64,000 nt of DNA from Exiguobacterium flavidum (GCF_003344535.1 NZ_QPKS01000007.1:62001-126000); one strand, 5' to 3'. Counted from the stretch's first letter, positions 51,654-60,610 are shown. Notes: a model not told the origin generated them from the letters alone. Numbers and translations are program-made.

Positions 51654-52178
51654 ATGATCGCGCTCATTCAATTCTACGCATTCATCTTTACCGCCTGCTT
51701 CGCATGGCAGCTTGGAAAACCTGAACTTTCGATTCAGCAGAAGCTAAAAGGTGCTCTCAAGACGAGCCTTGACGCACTTCTCGTCTTCTCTCGCGCTTCA
51801 ATATCGATGTTATTGTTCGCCGGACCTCTCGTCCTTGCGACCTGGATACTTTTCCCCCGCCTCATCGACTTCGACGGGGTTTCAGCTTTTTTGATCAGTG
51901 TCCTTCTGATCGGCTTGCTCGATCGTCTTGTAAGCATCGTCCTGATGCCTGTCATCCGTTCCTTCTGGTACAAAAAAAATCGCCTCATGCCTCAAGCGTT
52001 AGAAAGTCTCTTCTACACGCTCAGCATCGCGATTCTTCTTTCGATCAACCTGTCCTCAGTACCCGGTATCGAGATCTCTACAGCTGTCCTTTATCTGTTT
52101 TTCGGTTTCAGCCTCTATTTCTCGCACCACCTCTTCGCCCTCGTCCGCCTGCGGCAATTAAAACGCAGGACATCCTAG
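51654..52178 (+). CDS. Unknown 174-residue membrane protein
   Basis: A 174-residue protein with an N-terminal hydrophobic stretch and about four further helices (SISMLLFAGPLVLATWIL, AFLISVLLIGLLDRLVSI, ALESLFYTLSIAILLSI, TAVLYLFFGFSLYFSHHLFAL), ending in a basic tail LRQLKRRTS. I do not recognise a family. AAAAAGGAGTTGCACC precedes the ATG at 51654, and both promoter and terminator are clear, so it is a monocistronic gene. The longer frame from 51588 is not needed. Confidence 0.75.
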   Translation: MIALIQFYAFIFTACFAWQLGKPELSIQQKLKGALKTSLDALLVFSRASISMLLFAGPLVLATWILFPRLIDFDGVSAFLISVLLIGLLDRLVSIVLMPVIRSFWYKKNRLMPQALESLFYTLSIAILLSINLSSVPGIEISTAVLYLFFGFSLYFSHHLFALVRLRQLKRRTS

Positions 52179-52186
52179 GAATAAGA

Positions 52187-52222
52187 AAAAGCGCTCGTCT
52201 GGACCGGACAAGCGCTTTTTTC
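52187..52222 (+). terminator. Intrinsic terminator of the 174-residue membrane protein gene
   Basis: AAAAGCGCT and GTC arms pair with GGAC and AGCGCTTTT, followed by TTTTTC. The A run on the other side could also serve minus-strand transcripts. Confidence 0.88.
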
Positions 52223-52248
52223 ATTTATCGATTCCGCAGACCGACGTG

Positions 52249-52302
52249 ATGATAACCCTACCAATTTGAAAGAGGGCGTAGGTTACACCTCTACTTTATC
52301 AT
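52249..52302 (-). other. Compact pseudoknot-capable element, candidate ncRNA
   Basis: ATGATAA (52249-52255) pairs with TTATCAT (52296-52302). Inside, CCTAC (52257-52261)/GTAGG (52278-52282) and AGAGG (52271-52275)/CCTCT (52288-52292) interleave, giving an H-type pseudoknot. On the minus strand the hairpin-plus-tail layout resembles a preQ1-I riboswitch, but no target gene follows. Strand and function are unknown. Confidence 0.4.
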
Positions 52303-52750
52303 GAGTAGGAACGGATTTCCCTCGTTCATAACGAAAATTTCCAAAAAACGTTCATTTCATTCCTTTTCTTACCGTTTTGAATCAGGAAAACAAATTTTTT
52401 TACATATATAGGTTATTTAATTACTTTAAATCCCATATTCAACACATTTCGACTTAATCCCGGGAAATAATTGCTTCTGCTTCTCCTTCTGCGGGCAATT
52501 TCCCATTCGTCAGCGCGAGGATGTGTTAGGCTGCAGGTCTTGGAGCATCATGATGATCATACGTCCTGGTCATCTTCAATAAGTTCGCACGCCTCGAGCC
52601 GCTAGGCGAAATCGATATGAACCACGTTCATCAATCAGGATGATAACTTTCCTTGTCAGTTCAAGAGGCGGGAATAGGACGACTCCTGACAAAACTATAT
52701 GTACACGTCACGGTTTTCTTCCTTTTTCAGCGTAAATGGCCATTTAGTAA

Positions 52751-52780
52751 TTGACAATGATAATCGTTATCAATTATAGT
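52751..52780 (+). promoter_or_regulatory. Fur-type promoter
   Basis: TTGACA (52751-52756) and TATAGT (52775-52780) are 18 bases apart, and the spacer holds the 6-3-6 palindrome TGATAATCGTTATCA (52758-52772), a good Fur/PerR-type box. The transcript would run 260 bases before the nitroreductase start. Confidence 0.65.
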
Positions 52781-53054
52781 GGAGTCTCACCTAGTATTGT
52801 ACAATTAAGTCTTTCAGTTATCCAGGAAAGCATTGTGGATCATTCCAACATTTTTCCTGACGTATCCTCTGGCAGGCAGTGCCAAGGTGGTCGACGCTGC
52901 CAAGTCATGGAATATTGGCCAATGGCACGGCAGTCGACACTGAAAAGAGAAGTCCATTTCTATCCCATCGCAAAAATCGAGTCACATAAGTCAATGATGA
53001 CATCATGGAGATTCTCGACCGAACGAACATCGAATCAGATGAAGGAGGCGCCAC

Positions 53055-53612
53055 ATGAACGCAAAACAGCTCATACTCGAGCGCCGGACCGTCCGGAAAT
53101 ACACGGATCAGCCGGTGCCCGAGGAATTGGTACTCGAACTGCTCGACATCGCCGTCTATGCTCCGAACCATAAGCTGCGGGAACCGTGGCGTTTCGTCCT
53201 CGCAATCGACGAGGGGCGGGAACGATATGTCGAAGAGTTGCTCCAGTTGCTCGAGCGGTCCGGCAAGTTCGACGGAAAGACTCCGGAACAGCGGAAAGCC
53301 TTGGAATGCCAGTTCACAACCGTTCCCGTATATTTGACTGTGCTTTGTCAGACGATCGGCACGGAAGCACAGCAGACCGAGGACCTTCTCGCTACGGCCG
53401 CCCTGATCCAGAACATCCAATTGCTCGCGACCGATATCGGTCTCGGCGTCTGTTGGAAGACTGGCAAGCACTGGTACACCGAAGAGTATGAACAGCTCGT
53501 CGGCGTTTCCTCGACGGAACGTGTCGTCGGTGTCCTCCAGCTCGGCTGGCCGGACGTCGTCCCGCCCGTAAAAAAACGTGAGAGCGCACGCAACAAGTTG
53601 ACGCATTTCTAG
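53055..53612 (+). CDS. Nitroreductase family protein
   Basis: A 185-residue nitroreductase-fold flavoprotein: RRTVRKYTDQPVPEELV near 10-26 and the central NHKLREPWRFVL segment, with GLGVCWKTG in the second half. FMN-dependent members reduce nitro compounds, quinones or flavins with NAD(P)H; the natural substrate is unknown. GAAGGAGGCGCCAC precedes the ATG. If it is read from the Fur-type promoter at 52751-52780, iron would repress it, which would suit flavin or iron reduction. A strong terminator follows. Confidence 0.87.
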   Translation: MNAKQLILERRTVRKYTDQPVPEELVLELLDIAVYAPNHKLREPWRFVLAIDEGRERYVEELLQLLERSGKFDGKTPEQRKALECQFTTVPVYLTVLCQTIGTEAQQTEDLLATAALIQNIQLLATDIGLGVCWKTGKHWYTEEYEQLVGVSSTERVVGVLQLGWPDVVPPVKKRESARNKLTHF

Positions 53613-53673
53613 TTGAAATGCGCATCCTGCGAGCCTACCCCCGCTCGCGCCAAAAGCCCCATGGAATGATCCG

Positions 53674-53723
53674 AAGGAACCGAGAGAAGGAGAGCCGCGA
53701 GCCCTCCCCCCGGTTCCTTTTTT
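53674..53723 (+). terminator. Intrinsic terminator of the nitroreductase gene
   Basis: AAGGAACCG pairs with CGGTTCCTT, with further GAG/CTC pairing inside, then TTTTT. Confidence 0.87.
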
Positions 53724-53746
53724 AGCAGACATGACGCACGAGAAAA

Positions 53747-53782
53747 CAAAAAAACCGTAATGTCCGGTGAAGAACATTGCGG
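53747..53782 (-). terminator. Intrinsic terminator of tarIJ
   Basis: On the minus strand CCGCAATGTTC pairs with GGACATTACGG (near perfect), followed by TTTTTTTG. Confidence 0.9.
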
Positions 53783-53802
53783 CTGCGAGCTATTGATTCG
53801 GA

Positions 53803-54828
53803 TCACATATTCCATTTCAGGACAGTCTTGCCGAAACCGTTCGTCAAATCCGATTCGAACGCCCGGTAGATGTCGTCGATGCACCGAATGTCATGAACGC
53901 TCGAGACGAGGTTAGCCAAGTACTTCGGGACATCCGGATATTGTTCGTAGAGATCCATCGTCTTTTGGAAATCTGCCGGCGTGCTGCGGCTCGATCCGTA
54001 TACGCGAAGTCCTTTTTCGAGGATCATCCGTGTATTGAGCGCGACATGGTCTTCAGATACACCGAGCAGCGCGACCGTCCCTTCCGGATCGATGTGTTCG
54101 ATGATCTGATTCACCGCGTACTGGCTGCCGATGCCGCCCACACATTCGAACGCATGGTTCAACTTCATATCCCTCGGAATGCGCTCGATGTGGTGAACTT
54201 CACTCGCGAACGAGAAATAGTCAAGCTTCTCCTGTGTCTTGCCGAAGATGATGAGGCGTGCTTTCGGGTAGATTTTACGAAGGAGAAGGGCTGTGATGAA
54301 ACCGAGGTTCCCGTCTCCCCATATGCCGAACACTTCACGGCGCGAGTGCGCAATCGAGTCGAAGCGTGTGATGGCATGGACGGCGACGCTGACGAGTTCC
54401 GTGAAGGCAGCGACTTCCTCATCGATCGATCCAGGGAGCTCGACGAGGCGGTCCGCCTTCATGAATGCGTAGTCCTGCATGTATCCGTCATATCCGCTCG
54501 ATCGGAAACGGCTCGTCCGAAGGTAGTTCTCTCCGATGATCTCGTCCGAATCGACTGGGGAGTTCGGGACCATGGCAACCTTCGTGCCGACTTTGAAGCG
54601 GCCTGCCGGATCGTAGACGACCTTGCCTATACCTTCATGGATCATGGCCATCGGCAATTTCTTCGCGAGGGCTTCGGCACTGCGATTGCCCGTGAAATAA
54701 CGCTGGTCCGCGTGGCAAATCGACAAATGTGTCGGCCGAACGATGACGCGATCATCTTTTAAGGATCTCACATCATAACTCACTTCAATCCGGCGCGGAG
54801 CGACAAGGCGGTAAATTGGATTGATCAT
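53803..54828 (-). CDS. tarJ: TarJ, ribulose-5-phosphate reductase
   Basis: A 341-residue zinc-dependent alcohol dehydrogenase-fold enzyme resembling TarJ, which reduces ribulose 5-phosphate to ribitol 5-phosphate for teichoic acid. [12 protein letters not shown] near 34-45 is the zinc and substrate region, and [17 protein letters not shown] near 168-184 is the NADPH fold. TarI is encoded just upstream with a 4-base ATGA overlap, as in many Gram-positives where the two enzymes form a complex. A strong terminator follows. Confidence 0.93.
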   Translation of the reverse strand: MINPIYRLVAPRRIEVSYDVRSLKDDRVIVRPTHLSICHADQRYFTGNRSAEALAKKLPMAMIHEGIGKVVYDPAGRFKVGTKVAMVPNSPVDSDEIIGENYLRTSRFRSSGYDGYMQDYAFMKADRLVELPGSIDEEVAAFTELVSVAVHAITRFDSIAHSRREVFGIWGDGNLGFITALLLRKIYPKARLIIFGKTQEKLDYFSFASEVHHIERIPRDMKLNHAFECVGGIGSQYAVNQIIEHIDPEGTVALLGVSEDHVALNTRMILEKGLRVYGSSRSTPADFQKTMDLYEQYPDVPKYLANLVSSVHDIRCIDDIYRAFESDLTNGFGKTVLKWNM

Positions 54829-55538
54829 CTGTTGATATGCTCCTTTAGAATCGAATTCGCAACGCGAAGATCATATGGAGTCGTCACTTTGATGTTGAAC
54901 ATCTCGCCTTCGACGAGTGCGACACTACTGCCTTTGAGCAAGAAAATTTTACAGGCATCCGTCAAAATCGACCGTTCCTGCGGTCCAAGTGATTCATAAT
55001 GTGTTTTTAGTTTCTTGATGTTGAAACTTTGAGGTGTCTGCCCCTGATACATCTCATTACGGACCGGTATACCGCTGACCGTCTTCCCATCCTTTGATGT
55101 GACGATCGTATCAATCGCAGCAATCACTGTATCCACAGCTTCGTTTTCAAGTGAAGATGCAATGTTTTCCGAAATGATTCGATGCGTTAAGAATGGACGT
55201 ACCGCGTCATGCGTGACGATGATGTCCTGATCCCCTAAACCTTCATTTTCTTCGATCCACTTCACCGCAGCCATGATCGATTCATTTCGATCACTTCCGC
55301 CATTCGTGACGATGATACGTTCATCGAAACCGATGTACCGTTCTAATATATCGAGTGTATAGTTCGTCCACTCTTCAGGAGTCACGACGATAATCCTCGA
55401 AAATTCTTCGTGCAGAAGGAACTTCTCCACCGTGTGTACGAGTATCGGACGGTCTCCGATCATGAGAAATTGTTTCGGCTTATCGACATTGCCCATTCGT
55501 GTCCCTTTGCCGCCTGCTAAAATTGCTGCATAGATCAT
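54825..55538 (-). CDS. tarI: TarI, ribitol-5-phosphate cytidylyltransferase
   Basis: A 237-residue cytidylyltransferase of the IspD/TarI group. [13 protein letters not shown] near 4-16 and [17 protein letters not shown] are the CTP-binding signature, and HDAVRPFL is conserved. It forms CDP-ribitol from CTP and ribitol 5-phosphate. Translation start is odd: the strong GGAGGGAG lies 40 bases upstream, and only a weak AGG precedes the ATG, so initiation may be inefficient or depend on RNA structure. The operon with tarJ is divergent from the polymerase gene. Confidence 0.92.
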   Translation of the reverse strand: MIYAAILAGGKGTRMGNVDKPKQFLMIGDRPILVHTVEKFLLHEEFSRIIVVTPEEWTNYTLDILERYIGFDERIIVTNGGSDRNESIMAAVKWIEENEGLGDQDIIVTHDAVRPFLTHRIISENIASSLENEAVDTVIAAIDTIVTSKDGKTVSGIPVRNEMYQGQTPQSFNIKKLKTHYESLGPQERSILTDACKIFLLKGSSVALVEGEMFNIKVTTPYDLRVANSILKEHINR

Positions 55539-55882
55539 TCGTTACGCGGGAACCTGCTTCAGAAGGTCTCCCACTCCCTCCTTTTTTGAGGTGAAATCTT
55601 CATTCCGCTAAATCAACTCAATAACACATATCATGATAAAAACACTGCCTCCCTGACAGTACGGTTCATCTCCTTCAGACGTCCTTCAGCTCGTTGTAAT
55701 CCCTTTTTAAGGCAGACGACACGACAACAAACGACAATCCAAGAAATTAATGGTTAAATATTCAGTTATTTCTTTATATATCATACTTATCCTTCCTCAT
55801 ACAGTGTAATATTGTAAAGAAAGATAATTATTTGTAAAATTTGTTCATGTTGAACTCATTTTATTGACAAGGAGTGTTTCGT
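55539..55882 (+). other. Divergent control region between tarI and the TarL-like gene
   Basis: This 344-base A+T-rich region holds the promoter of the polymerase gene, TTGTAA (55812-55817), 17 bases, TAAAAT (55835-55840). For tarI no clear promoter was found, but a long leader is likely. No gene was seen in it. Confidence 0.6.
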
Positions 55883-57598
55883 ATGTTGAAACGCAAAATG
55901 ACCTTGCCTATTCTTGAAGTGAAAACGGAGCGCCTTGAGTTCGTCGGAACGAAGATGCGCTTCGCCATCCGCATGGAGGGCGCAAGTGATTTTTTGAAAA
56001 CTGAACAGACGCTGTTCGAAAATACCGTCACCTTTGAAGATGCACTGTCTGTAGAGCGCGCGCTCATCTTCCGCAACAAACGTAACCAACGCCAGTTCAT
56101 CGTCAGATTTCCATGGGCTGCCGGCTGGGAGGATGGTGTATTCGAGGGGACGGTCGATCTCAACAAGGTCACACCAACGGGACGCCCGTTGCCGATGGGT
56201 TATTTCGATGCTTTCTGCGGTCTCGTCCAAGGGGACACAGTCATCCAAGAAGCACCGCTTGGCGACACGCGGCATCTCATCCCGGTCGTCTATAAGACGG
56301 AGACGCTCTACAACACGGCGATGCTCCGTCTGAGCTATCAGCTGATCATCCAGTATTCGGACTATAGCGATACGCTCGGTTTCCATTCGCTCAAGCTCGG
56401 TGAGTCGAAGCGATTGATTCGGATCGTCCAGTCTGTCAAAAGACGGCAAAAAGCGATTCGACAGAAACTCTTCCGATTCCGCCAATTCGTCTACACGTCG
56501 ATCTATAACGTGACGAAATGGACGCAGCCGCTCCAACGGAACAAGCTCATCTTCGCATCTGACTCGCGCGATGACATCAGCGGAAACTTCGCCTATATCC
56601 TAGACGAGATCAAGCGGCGCGGCCTCGACCTCGACATCCGTTTCTTCTTCAAGCCTCATCTGAAATCGCGCCGCAAATGGCGCGACAAGTTCGCGTTGCC
56701 GTATCATCTCGCGACAGCCAAATATGTGTTCGTCGATGATTTCTATCCGATGGTCTATCCGCTCAAGATTCGCCGCGGTACGGAACTTGTTCAAGTCTGG
56801 CACGCGGTTGGCGCCTTCAAGACATTCGGCTACAGCCGTCTAGGCAAGCCGGGCGGTCCGAGCGCGAACTCGCTCAGCCATCGCAACTACACGAAGGCGA
56901 TCGTCAGCTCGAAGCACGTCGCACGCCATTACGCCGAAGGGTTCGGGATGGAGGAGGACAACGTCATTGCGACCGGGATTCCGCGCACGGACATGTTTTT
57001 CGACCAGGAATACATCGCGAAAACGAAGGAATCGCTCTACGAGAAGTATCCGCTCCTGAAGCAGAAGAAGGTCATCATGTTCGCCCCGACCTTTCGCGGG
57101 AATGGTGCGCGTACCGCCCATTACGATTTCGGACAGCTCGACCTGAGTGCACTGTACGAAGCGTTCCATGAGGAGTACGTCTTCGTATTGAAACTCCATC
57201 CGTTCATTCTCGATCGTCCCGACATCCCCGAGACCTATCGCGACTTTTTCCTCGACTTGACGGACTATCGCGAGATCAACGAGCTCCTGTTCATCTCGGA
57301 CATCATGATCACGGATTATTCGTCGACATGCTTCGAGTTCTCGCTGCTGAAGCGTCCGATGCTCTTCTTCGCTTACGACCTCGAGGATTACATCGCAAAA
57401 CGCGACTTCTATTATGATTTCGAATCGTTCGTCCCTGGACCGATCGTCCGGACGTGTGATGAGCTGATCGAGCGCATCCAAAGCGGCGACTTCGATATCG
57501 AGAAGGTCGAACGCTTCGCGAACCATTTCTTCGAACATCAGGACGGCAAGTCGAGCGAACGGTTCGTCGATCAGATCCTGCTCGGGAAGAACTCATGA
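55883..57598 (+). CDS. TarL/TagF-type teichoic acid poly(alditol phosphate) polymerase
   Basis: A 571-residue peripheral membrane enzyme of the CDP-glycerol/CDP-ribitol glycerophosphotransferase family. The catalytic part (about 215-565) shows VQVWHAVGAFKTFGYSRLG, the WH(A/G) motif in the form seen in TarL-type enzymes, ITDYSSTCFEF and LKLHPFI, where His residues act in transfer. With TarI and TarJ encoded next door, CDP-ribitol is the likely donor, so I prefer TarL over TagF; substrate assignment is inferred. AAGGAGTGTTTCGT precedes the ATG at 55883. Confidence 0.88.
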   Translation: MLKRKMTLPILEVKTERLEFVGTKMRFAIRMEGASDFLKTEQTLFENTVTFEDALSVERALIFRNKRNQRQFIVRFPWAAGWEDGVFEGTVDLNKVTPTGRPLPMGYFDAFCGLVQGDTVIQEAPLGDTRHLIPVVYKTETLYNTAMLRLSYQLIIQYSDYSDTLGFHSLKLGESKRLIRIVQSVKRRQKAIRQKLFRFRQFVYTSIYNVTKWTQPLQRNKLIFASDSRDDISGNFAYILDEIKRRGLDLDIRFFFKPHLKSRRKWRDKFALPYHLATAKYVFVDDFYPMVYPLKIRRGTELVQVWHAVGAFKTFGYSRLGKPGGPSANSLSHRNYTKAIVSSKHVARHYAEGFGMEEDNVIATGIPRTDMFFDQEYIAKTKESLYEKYPLLKQKKVIMFAPTFRGNGARTAHYDFGQLDLSALYEAFHEEYVFVLKLHPFILDRPDIPETYRDFFLDLTDYREINELLFISDIMITDYSSTCFEFSLLKRPMLFFAYDLEDYIAKRDFYYDFESFVPGPIVRTCDELIERIQSGDFDIEKVERFANHFFEHQDGKSSERFVDQILLGKNS

Positions 57599-58671
57599 AC
57601 ATCATGAGAAAGCCGGTTTTAGAACCGGCGAAGGCGTACGACCACTGGCTTGGAAATTACAAGACGCTGTTGATCTTTCTCGTCGTGTTCGGCCATATGG
57701 TCGAGGCGTACAGGGCGCGCAGTGGCAACGAGATCGTCCACGACGTCTACAACGTCATCTACCTGTTGCACATGCCCGCCTTCATCTTCATGAGCGGCTA
57801 CTTCTTCCGAAAATTGCGCCCGGAGAAGCTGATCGGCTTCATCGCTCTCTATGCGATCTGGTATACGATCCATGTGCTTAACTGGGCGTTCATCCAGGAC
57901 ATACCGTATGTGGAATGGAACGACCGGCTGCTTGCGCCGTACGTGCCGATGTGGACGCTCTGGTTCCTGATTGGCGTCATCCTTTGGCAAGCGGTCACCC
58001 CGCTCTTCTTGAAGCTGCGCTATCCGTTGCTCTGGAGCGTGGTGCTCGCCGTCTTCATCGCGATGAGCCCGGATCCGATCACGAAGTTCTTCTCGCTCCA
58101 TAAGGTCGTCAGCTTCTATCCGTTCTTCCTGCTCGGCTACCTTGTCAAAGAGAAGGGCTGGCTCGCCCCCGGCGCGACACGCGAGCGTCTGACGGCTGTA
58201 CCGGTGCGTCTCGCAGCACTTGCTTTCGTCGTTCTTGCGACGGTGTTCATGTGGTGGTGGCAACGCAACGGGTTCGAGACAGAGTGGCTCTTCTTCCGCG
58301 ACCGTTACCGTGAGTTCGACGTCAGCCTGCTGACCGGGATCACGACCCATCTCTTCATCTATGCACTCAGCGTCGCGATGCTGTTCGCCGTCCTGATCCT
58401 TTTGCCGAAGCGTTCGCTCGGCCAGACGATGGACCAGATCGGGATTCAGACGCTTGCGATCTACCTGATCCACACGATTGCCGTCCGGTTCTTCCGGGAA
58501 TATGTCCCGCCTGCAATCGCGGACTCACCCTGGCTCCTGATCGGCGTATCGCTCGCAGGATCGGTTATGCTAGTCTTGGTCCTTTCGAACCGCTACGTCA
58601 CGATGGCGCTTCGTCCACTATTGCAGCCGAACTTGTCGTGGCTGTTGAAGCCGCAGAAGATGAAACCATGA
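57595..58671 (+). CDS. Acyltransferase family 3 membrane protein
   Basis: A 358-residue protein with about ten helices, of the acyltransferase 3 (OafA/fucose 4-O-acetylase-like) family. LGNYKTLLIFLVVFGHMVEAY near 19-38 holds the conserved His, and HMPAFIFMSGYFFRK is the second hallmark. The ATG overlaps the polymerase stop (ATGA), so it belongs to the same teichoic acid operon. It probably transfers an acyl group, such as acetyl, to a wall polymer or its precursor; the substrate is inferred from context only. Confidence 0.87.
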   Translation: MNIMRKPVLEPAKAYDHWLGNYKTLLIFLVVFGHMVEAYRARSGNEIVHDVYNVIYLLHMPAFIFMSGYFFRKLRPEKLIGFIALYAIWYTIHVLNWAFIQDIPYVEWNDRLLAPYVPMWTLWFLIGVILWQAVTPLFLKLRYPLLWSVVLAVFIAMSPDPITKFFSLHKVVSFYPFFLLGYLVKEKGWLAPGATRERLTAVPVRLAALAFVVLATVFMWWWQRNGFETEWLFFRDRYREFDVSLLTGITTHLFIYALSVAMLFAVLILLPKRSLGQTMDQIGIQTLAIYLIHTIAVRFFREYVPPAIADSPWLLIGVSLAGSVMLVLVLSNRYVTMALRPLLQPNLSWLLKPQKMKP

Positions 58672-58699
58672 AAAGCGTCTCCCTCGCGGAGACGCTTTT
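58671..58699 (+). terminator. Terminator of the teichoic acid polymerase-acyltransferase operon
   Basis: AAAAGCGTCTCC pairs perfectly with GGAGACGCTTTT around a five-base loop; a weak T run follows (TTTTCATGTATTTTG). Confidence 0.85.
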
Positions 58700-58766
58700 C
58701 ATGTATTTTGCGACTGATGAGAAGTGCGTATCTTTCATATCGTTCATCGTTCACAGAGCCCGTGAT

Positions 58767-58796
58767 TTGACACATGATTCGTCTTGAACCTAAGAT
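58767..58796 (+). promoter_or_regulatory. Promoter of the MFS exporter gene
   Basis: TTGACA (58767-58772), 18 bases, TAAGAT (58791-58796), 44 bases before the ATG. Confidence 0.6.
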
Positions 58797-58840
58797 AATC
58801 AGATACGACTATCCTACATATTCCAGAAAGCAGGTACTCC

Positions 58841-60040
58841 ATGCAACCAGAACAACGAAAGAAACTGACCGTCCTCATGATCAACATGTTCATCGCCGTC
58901 GGAAGTTTCGGTATCATCATTCCGATCCTTCCAGCCTACCTCGCCTCGATCGGGGAAGGCGGGACTGCCGCTGGTCTGATGATCGCCATCTTTGCCGGCG
59001 CCCAGCTCATCATGTCGCCTGTCGCCGGAAAATGGGCGGACGAACACGGACGTCGCAAGATGATCATCTACGGCCTTGCAGGGCTTACGCTGTCGATGTT
59101 CGTCTTCTACTTCTCGAACAGCGTCACGGTCCTTTATCTGTCCCGTGCGATCGGCGGCATCGGGGCCGCCCTTCTGATTCCGGCGATCTTCGCTTACGTC
59201 GCGGATATCACGACGATGGATCAGCGGGCGAAAGGAAACAGCTTCGTCTCAGCCGCGATGTCGCTCGGGATCGTCATCGGCCCCGGCATCGGCGGATTCC
59301 TCGCCGACTACGACCTGAAGCTTCCGCTTCTCGTCTCGGCCATCGTCTCGCTCGCCGCCGTCCTGTTCAGCGTCGTCATCCTGAAGGAGAGCGAATATCA
59401 CGCCGATACGGCGATGGCTCCAGCTCCGGAGGAAGGTTCGATGCTGAAGAAGCTTGGCACCTCGTTCCATAAACCGTACTTCGTCCCGCTCGTCATCACC
59501 CTCGTCATGAGCTTCGGTCTGATGGCCTACGAATCGGTTCTCGGATTGTTCATCGATCACCAGTTCGGCGCGACACCGAAGGATATCGCGCTGATGGTCA
59601 CATCGACCGGAATCATCAGCGTCGTCGCCCAGATCTTCATCGTCGACGGCATCACGCGCCGCTTCGGTGAAGCAAGGGTGCTGAACGCCTTTCTGTTCGT
59701 CGCGGCAATCGGGTTCCTGCTGTCGCTGTTCGCCTCGAGCTACGTCGCCTTCTTCGCGATCACGCTCGTCATCTTCCTTGCGACAGCCATCCTGCGTCCC
59801 GTTCTGAACACGATGATTTCGAAGCTCGCAGGCAACGAACAGGGCTTCGCGATGGGAATGAACAACGCCTACATGAGCATCGGCAACGTCCTCGGACCGA
59901 CGCTCGCTGGTCTGCTCTATGACGTCGACATCCTGTTCCCGTTCATGCTCGGGCTCATCGTCCTTGCCGTGACGCTCGCCGGTTCCCTGATTTGGCAGCG
60001 ACGCCAGGCGCGTTTGATCACAAAAATCGAACAGGACTGA
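58841..60040 (+). CDS. MFS multidrug/tetracycline-type exporter
   Basis: A 399-residue, 12-helix major facilitator of the DHA1 family like NorA, Bmr or TetA(L)-related pumps. FGIIIPILPAYLASIGEGG opens helix 1; AGKWADEHGRRKMIIYGL is the A-motif loop between helices 2 and 3; and GPGIGGFLADYD is motif C of antiporters. Substrate unknown. AAAGCAGGTACTCC precedes the ATG. No regulator gene is adjacent; it is framed by its own promoter and terminator. Confidence 0.87.
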   Translation: MQPEQRKKLTVLMINMFIAVGSFGIIIPILPAYLASIGEGGTAAGLMIAIFAGAQLIMSPVAGKWADEHGRRKMIIYGLAGLTLSMFVFYFSNSVTVLYLSRAIGGIGAALLIPAIFAYVADITTMDQRAKGNSFVSAAMSLGIVIGPGIGGFLADYDLKLPLLVSAIVSLAAVLFSVVILKESEYHADTAMAPAPEEGSMLKKLGTSFHKPYFVPLVITLVMSFGLMAYESVLGLFIDHQFGATPKDIALMVTSTGIISVVAQIFIVDGITRRFGEARVLNAFLFVAAIGFLLSLFASSYVAFFAITLVIFLATAILRPVLNTMISKLAGNEQGFAMGMNNAYMSIGNVLGPTLAGLLYDVDILFPFMLGLIVLAVTLAGSLIWQRRQARLITKIEQD

Positions 60041-60043
60041 ACA

Positions 60044-60094
60044 AACGGACAAGGACGGTTTCCTCATGCAGGAACCGTCCTTGTCCGTTTTTTT
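60044..60094 (+). terminator. Bidirectional terminator after the MFS exporter gene
   Basis: A 19-base-pair stem (AACGGACAAGGACGGTTCC type, one extra T) closes a short loop and is followed by TTTTTTT; the opposite flank suits the DUF4385 gene. Confidence 0.92.
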
Positions 60095-60097
60095 CGT

Positions 60098-60550
60098 TCA
60101 GCCGTATTTCTTCTGATGCGCCTTCTTCAAGGCGAGGTACTCCTCGTCCGCCCGGATGACGTCCCATTTCTCTTTGAAGATCCGCGCCGACTCTGCCTTT
60201 TCCTGATCGATCTGCCTCGCGTTACGCTCCCCGTTTTCACGGTCCTTGTATTTTCGTCCGCCCTTGTAGTTCGCATATCTCCGGGCCCGTGTATATCCCA
60301 TCTGGATGAATTTACGTGCCATGTCCATCCCGACGAAATCGCCATCCTTCTTATAGTCGAGAAACATCGCATAGATTGCCTCGGACGACTCCTTCGCGAT
60401 GGCGGGTGTCTTGAAACGCCAGTGCGGAAGAATCTCGCCCTTGTACGGTTCGACGAGCAGGACCCCTTGTTCGCCCCGTCCGACCCGGTACAGTTCCGGA
60501 TTTCTCCGGAAGTCCGTCGTCTCGAAATTGAGTTCGTAATCGAATGCCAT
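60098..60550 (-). CDS. DUF4385 family protein
   Basis: A 150-residue soluble protein of DUF4385: FDYELNFETTDFRRNPELYRVGRGEQGVLLVEPYKGEILPHWRF region is the family core, followed by a basic Arg/Lys-rich stretch (RARRYANYKGGRKY). Its function is unknown, and the basic part could bind nucleic acid. I chose ATG at 60550 since AGGAGG lies nine bases upstream; ATG at 60556 is only three bases from it. Confidence 0.8.
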   Translation of the reverse strand: MAFDYELNFETTDFRRNPELYRVGRGEQGVLLVEPYKGEILPHWRFKTPAIAKESSEAIYAMFLDYKKDGDFVGMDMARKFIQMGYTRARRYANYKGGRKYKDRENGERNARQIDQEKAESARIFKEKWDVIRADEEYLALKKAHQKKYG

Positions 60551-60610
60551 CCGCATCCACCTCCTAGATGGTACGATTCCCGTTCACTGCCCGATCAATC
60601 GCATCGATTC

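Larger units (their letters stand above)
52223..53054 (+). other. Gene-poor stretch with candidate regulatory elements
   Basis: No credible protein gene lies in these 830 bases. The left part to about 52450 is clearly more A+T-rich than the flanks. Seen here are a pseudoknot-capable element (52249-52302), a GGGAAAT/ATTTCCC-type hairpin near 52460-52515, and a Fur-type promoter (52751-52780). The frame from 52751 to 53173 overlaps the nitroreductase gene and looks like a shadow. The stretch may be a remnant of lost genes or a small-RNA locus. Confidence 0.5.

Noticed and set aside
52751-53173. 140-residue frame starting at the Fur-type promoter
   Set aside because: It starts inside the promoter itself and ends out of frame inside the nitroreductase gene, with no ribosome site or family character.
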